A stretch of 33,302 nucleotides of DNA from contig CAZKBM010000028.1 of assembly GCA_964550985.1 (NCBI GenBank), forward strand, positions 1-33,302, written 5' to 3'. Source of the stretch: JAAYCI01 sp964550985. GTDB taxonomy: Bacteria > Bacillota > Clostridia > Oscillospirales > Ruminococcaceae. The notes beneath the pieces were generated by a model, which did not search any database, was not told the origin of the DNA, and saw only the letters and a list, made by a program, of their open reading frames with translations. How positions within the stretch are numbered: the stretch's first letter is position 1; every line of letters starts with the position of its first letter. Position numbers and translations under genes: made by a program. This document shows positions 31,319-33,302 of the stretch, one piece after another.

Positions 31319-31723
31319 TCACCTTGCAAAATCGTCAACTTTCTCAAGGTTATCAATAAATTGTCTCACTTCTGAAAAGCGCACTCGTTCTTGCTCCAAG
31401 CGCACACCCTTACCCCAGTGATTGGCTTGCAATTTACAGACCAACGCAAATTCTTCTCCTGTTAAGTATTCAATGGGTGCCAAAAACGGCTTTTCTTCTT
31501 TTGCCCATAGTTCTTGATGAGATAGTAAGATTTCCTGCGTCATCAAAAAAGATTGTATTTGGGGAAAAAAGCTTCTTGCTATGCTTAAAATGTTAAATCC
31601 ATGGGTGTCAATATCGCCCCAATAATGCTTACGGTTGTTCTGTAAGATACTGATATACCGCAAGGGTCGTCCAAAAAAGGACGGCCCTTGCGGTATATTG
31701 GGGCAGTTATTTTTGTTCCACAC
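31319..31723 (-). pseudogene. jetD: C-terminal remnant of Wadjet nuclease subunit JetD (DUF2220)
   Basis: The 134-codon frame has, from about residue 28 on, the C-terminal Toprim-like end of JetD: HYWGDIDTHGFNILSIARS with the D-x-D metal motif, FPQIQSFLMTQEILLSHQELW, YLTGEEFALVCKL and GVRLEQERVRF. JetD is the DNA-cleaving partner of the JetABC SMC complex that destroys plasmids. A full protein is about 350-400 residues; here the N-terminal two thirds and all of jetA, jetB and jetC are absent. The first 27 codons come from the palindrome at 31653-31698 and flanking DNA, and the apparent GTG start at 31723 is probably artificial. I read this as a dead remnant of a Wadjet system. Confidence 0.82.
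31653..31698. repeat. 20-bp palindrome with A6 spacer
   Basis: atataccgcaagggtcgtcc (31653-31672) and ggacggcccttgcggtatat (31679-31698) are inverted copies with one mismatch, separated by aaaaaa. It sits exactly where JetD similarity begins. It could be fused terminal repeats of a lost insertion sequence or a small hairpin element. Confidence 0.75.
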
Positions 31724-31765
31724 TTTTTGCTATATCATCTATGTTGGAAGCATTGACTATACCAC

Positions 31766-32212
31766 CTAACTATTGATTGCTTCTGTAGGCTCAATGCGAA
31801 AACTGCCTGTAAAATGTTGTAAATCATACTTTACGTTGTATGAGCCGGCAGGGAGTAAAACCGAATAGGAATCAGTAGGCTTTGAAAACTTATGCTTTTC
31901 CAACACATCTGGTATGTATATTTCGCAGCTACCCGAATCAGTGACGACCGTAAAAGTAAAATCAGTATCTATCTCCACATCAATAGAATAGCTCAACCCA
32001 ACAGAAGTTCGGTTGGAATTTTCTATAAATAGCAAATCCGGCAAGTCGACAATTTCTTTAGGTTCATTAGAACTCGATTGTGACCGGCTTTCGGAGACAT
32101 GCGGCGATTCATTTTCGGAAACTACAACGTTTTGACAACCAGCCAAAAAAAGCATTGCGATAATCATTGAAAAGATATGCCACTTTTTCATTTTAATCAA
32201 CTCGTTTTTCAT
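31766..32212 (-). CDS. Small lipoprotein of unknown function
   Basis: A 148-residue protein with a lipoprotein signal: basic start (KNELIKMKKWH), hydrophobic core, and lipobox FLAGC with the cysteine near residue 26. A Ser/Glu-rich linker follows to about residue 55, then a beta-rich domain (VGLSYSIDVEIDTDFTFTVV, LLPAGSYNVKYDL, GSFRIEP) like the small carbohydrate- or ligand-binding beta-sandwiches of surface lipoproteins. I do not recognise a named family. ATG at 32212 overlaps the TGA of the disrupted gene upstream (ATGA), supporting that start; the in-frame ATG at 32191 has no better ribosome site. With its upstream partner broken, translation may now be poor. Confidence 0.75.
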   Translation of the reverse strand: MKNELIKMKKWHIFSMIIAMLFLAGCQNVVVSENESPHVSESRSQSSSNEPKEIVDLPDLLFIENSNRTSVGLSYSIDVEIDTDFTFTVVTDSGSCEIYIPDVLEKHKFSKPTDSYSVLLPAGSYNVKYDLQHFTGSFRIEPTEAINS

Positions 32213-32518
32213 TTTGTTTTTGTGAATGCTTTTTTGTTTGTAATTTCACCGAATACAGCAACGAATAAAACAAGTATCAATCCGACAATCAAAACCATAG
32301 TCCATTGAAACACTTAGCTACAAACTGAGGAAATACTGAGAATTACGCCCATTGTGAAAAACATAATTCCCATATTGCGTGAAAGTTTCTTTTCGTTGAT
32401 TTTACTTTTTTGTTTATCACTCAATCTGTTCAAGGTCTTTGCTCCATGAGCTGCGTAAAAAGCAATTGCAACGATAAAAACACTAAACTCACTATTAAAA
32501 AACAATTGAAATATTCAT
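32209..32518 (-). pseudogene. Disrupted small membrane protein, DUF3784-like
   Basis: A good AAGGAGGG site precedes ATG at 32518, but that frame reads only seven residues (MNISIVF) before a stop: the run of six T is one short of keeping frame. The next frame continues with two hydrophobic helices and GAKTLNRLSDKQKSKINEKKL, a layout like DUF3784 (helix, charged loop, helix, helix). It meets an in-frame TAA at about 32314-32316, after which the same frame stays open for 34 more codons and gives the missing last helix (WTMVLIVGLILVLFVAVF). The total of about 100 codons matches the family. Two lesions make it a pseudogene. Family match is tentative; the lesions are read directly. Confidence 0.7.
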
Positions 32519-32696
32519 TTTTCCCTCCTTACGAATTGTTGATCCGTATGTGAACCCTCTTTAATCGCTGGTCTCCAAAGCCGGATATCATAAAGAGCAA
32601 GCCCGAAACCTTATATAAACATACTAATGACAATTGCTTAGGTGATTTTAAGTATAACACGGCAGCGCTTTTTGGGCAAGAAACATGTAAAAAAAC

Positions 32697-32735
32697 AAAG
32701 AGGATACAGGAAGTCAGTCTGTGCCCTCTTTTCTA
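32697..32735. terminator. Bidirectional intrinsic terminator
   Basis: aaagaggatacag (32697-32709) pairs with ctgtgccctcttt (32719-32731) apart from a small mismatch, flanked by A-rich sequence on the left and T-rich on the right, so it works on either strand. It separates the lipoprotein genes from the IstB/integrase remnants. Confidence 0.7.
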
Positions 32736-32872
32736 TGTACCAGCGCACAAGTTTAGACTATCAACGCCGAATTAAATTGCAAGAAAACACCGGTTAGATT
32801 TTGCATGAAAGTGAAGGTGGTGAAAGCAGCAAATTAGGCGGTTGGTTCGAAATAAAGTGTATTTACGATATT

Positions 32873-32974
32873 CTATTTTTGCTTCATAAGTTCTTTTCTT
32901 TCTTTAAGGCGATAACTCTCACCCTTGATGTTGATGACAGAACAATGATGCAGTTCAAGGGTACGGTTATAATC
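32873..32974 (-). pseudogene. istB: C-terminal fragment of IstB (IS21-family helper ATPase)
   Basis: Thirty-three codons before a TAG read DYNRTLELHHCSVINIKGES and YRLKERKEL, the characteristic end of IstB/DnaC-like proteins. Everything upstream is missing: the frame is interrupted by a stop at 32975-32977, where the integrase fragment begins on the other strand. A remnant of an IS21-type insertion. Confidence 0.7.
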
Positions 32975-32975
32975 C

Positions 32976-33131
32976 TACAGTGACGATATAAAAACCATAC
33001 AAGGAAACCTCGGCCACCATACCGCTGCTTTTACCCTGGACACATACGCCCATGTTACCGAACAGATACAGGACGAAAGCACAAAGCGAACGGATAATTT
33101 TTTCCAAAATGTTACCACGAAAAAGGCATAA
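32976..33131 (+). pseudogene. C-terminal fragment of a tyrosine integrase
   Basis: The frame reads SDDIKTIQGNLGHHTAAFTL then DTYAHVTEQIQDESTKRTDN and FFQNVTTKKA before TAA. LGHH supplies the conserved histidine region and TLDTYAHV the catalytic tyrosine of Tn916/phage-type integrases. The rest of the gene is gone; a stop lies just upstream, at the junction with the IstB piece. It points toward the tRNA-Ala gene 90 bp away, the usual arrangement for a tRNA-integrating element. Between them are tandem taggggta copies (33141-33148, 33153-33160). Confidence 0.82.
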
Positions 33132-33165
33132 AAAACCTGTTAGGGGTAACTGTAGGGGTACACAG

Positions 33166-33218
33166 AGAATAAGCACACCACAATTAGCCAAATATAGGCG
33201 TTGTGATGTGCTTATTCT
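33166..33218. repeat. 18-bp inverted repeat next to the tRNA 3' end
   Basis: agaataagcacaccacaa (33166-33183) and ttgtgatgtgcttattct (33201-33218) are inverted copies with one mismatch around a 17-base loop. It ends two bases before the tRNA CCA. It may terminate both the integrase and the tRNA transcripts, or be part of the attachment site. Confidence 0.7.
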
Positions 33219-33219
33219 T

Positions 33220-33295
<76 letters not shown>

Positions 33296-33302
33296 ACATA
33301 TG

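Noticed and set aside
8..31710. Shared aactgcccca at about 10-20 (plus) and about 31700-31710 (minus) as ends of one insertion element
   Set aside because: Ten to eleven matching bases without further similarity or target duplications are not enough.
31724..31765. Minus-strand tail of about 20 codons ending in SVEQK before the palindrome
   Set aside because: It looks like the end of a lost gene, but it is preceded by a stop and too short to assign.
31319..33131. An active Wadjet or other complete defence system at the right end
   Set aside because: Only the JetD C-terminus remains; no SMC, kleisin or KITE genes are present, and the neighbours are unrelated or broken.

Overview
The window looks like a chromosome segment of a gut-type Clostridia (Oscillospiraceae/Ruminococcaceae-like) bacterium. 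The evidence is strong AGGAGG-type ribosome sites, frequent GTG/TTG starts, a YesM/YesN two-component pair, CUT1 and Pot-type ABC importers with lipoprotein binding proteins, and a low-GC Firmicutes style of mobile DNA. No marker fixes the species. The middle (about 4.3-31.2 kb) is a fairly GC-rich carbohydrate and phospho-compound utilisation region. The two ends are visibly more AT-rich and carry broken mobile-element genes.

Left end (1-4.25 kb): a truncated Eco57I-like DNA methyltransferase, an AAA/DUF4143 ATPase, and a 3' fragment of tRNA-Ser(CGA) that starts at the anticodon loop and looks like the far attachment site of a tRNA-integrated element. After it come a 48-codon ORF translationally coupled to a MazG-like pyrophosphohydrolase, a frameshifted DUF3847 gene, an M23 peptidase and tandem terminators.

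First catabolic block (4.3-15.1 kb): a divergent promoter region at 11.54-11.88 kb drives two transcripts. Leftward are a YesM-type sensor kinase and YesN-type regulator, followed by a Gfo/Idh/MocA dehydrogenase, an IolE-like TIM-barrel protein, a NagB-like sugar-phosphate deaminase/isomerase and a PfkB kinase. Rightward are a sugar-binding lipoprotein and two CUT1 permeases, with no ATPase. This reads as a sensed, imported, oxidised, rearranged, phosphorylated and deaminated sugar or cyclitol derivative.

Second block (15.07-21.24 kb, all minus strand): MgtC/SapB membrane protein, GH4 glycosidase, PfkB kinase, then a GlpA-like FAD dehydrogenase with a BFD [2Fe-2S] domain, a second FAD oxidoreductase and a DUF1667 protein, the last three joined by ATGA overlaps.

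Third block (21.7-28.4 kb): a complete Pot/Ynj-type ABC importer (permease, ATPase, binding lipoprotein, permease). It is followed by a PHP (CehA/McbA-type) metallohydrolase whose usual N-terminal domain is a separate overlapping gene, and a divergent LacI-type regulator with a candidate operator between them.

Right end (28.7-33.3 kb): a secreted membrane-anchored protein of unknown role and an S66 (LdcA/MccF-like) peptidase. After these comes a graveyard: a C-terminal remnant of the Wadjet nuclease subunit JetD next to a 20-bp palindrome, a small lipoprotein, a doubly disrupted DUF3784-like membrane gene, an IstB C-terminus butted against a tyrosine-integrase C-terminus, and an intact tRNA-Ala(GGC). 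I found no complete new defence system. The most interesting leads are the split PHP hydrolase with its transporter, the dehydrogenase/IolE-like/NagB-like/PfkB cassette under YesMN control, and the GlpA-like trio placed with a GH4 enzyme and no visible glycerol kinase.
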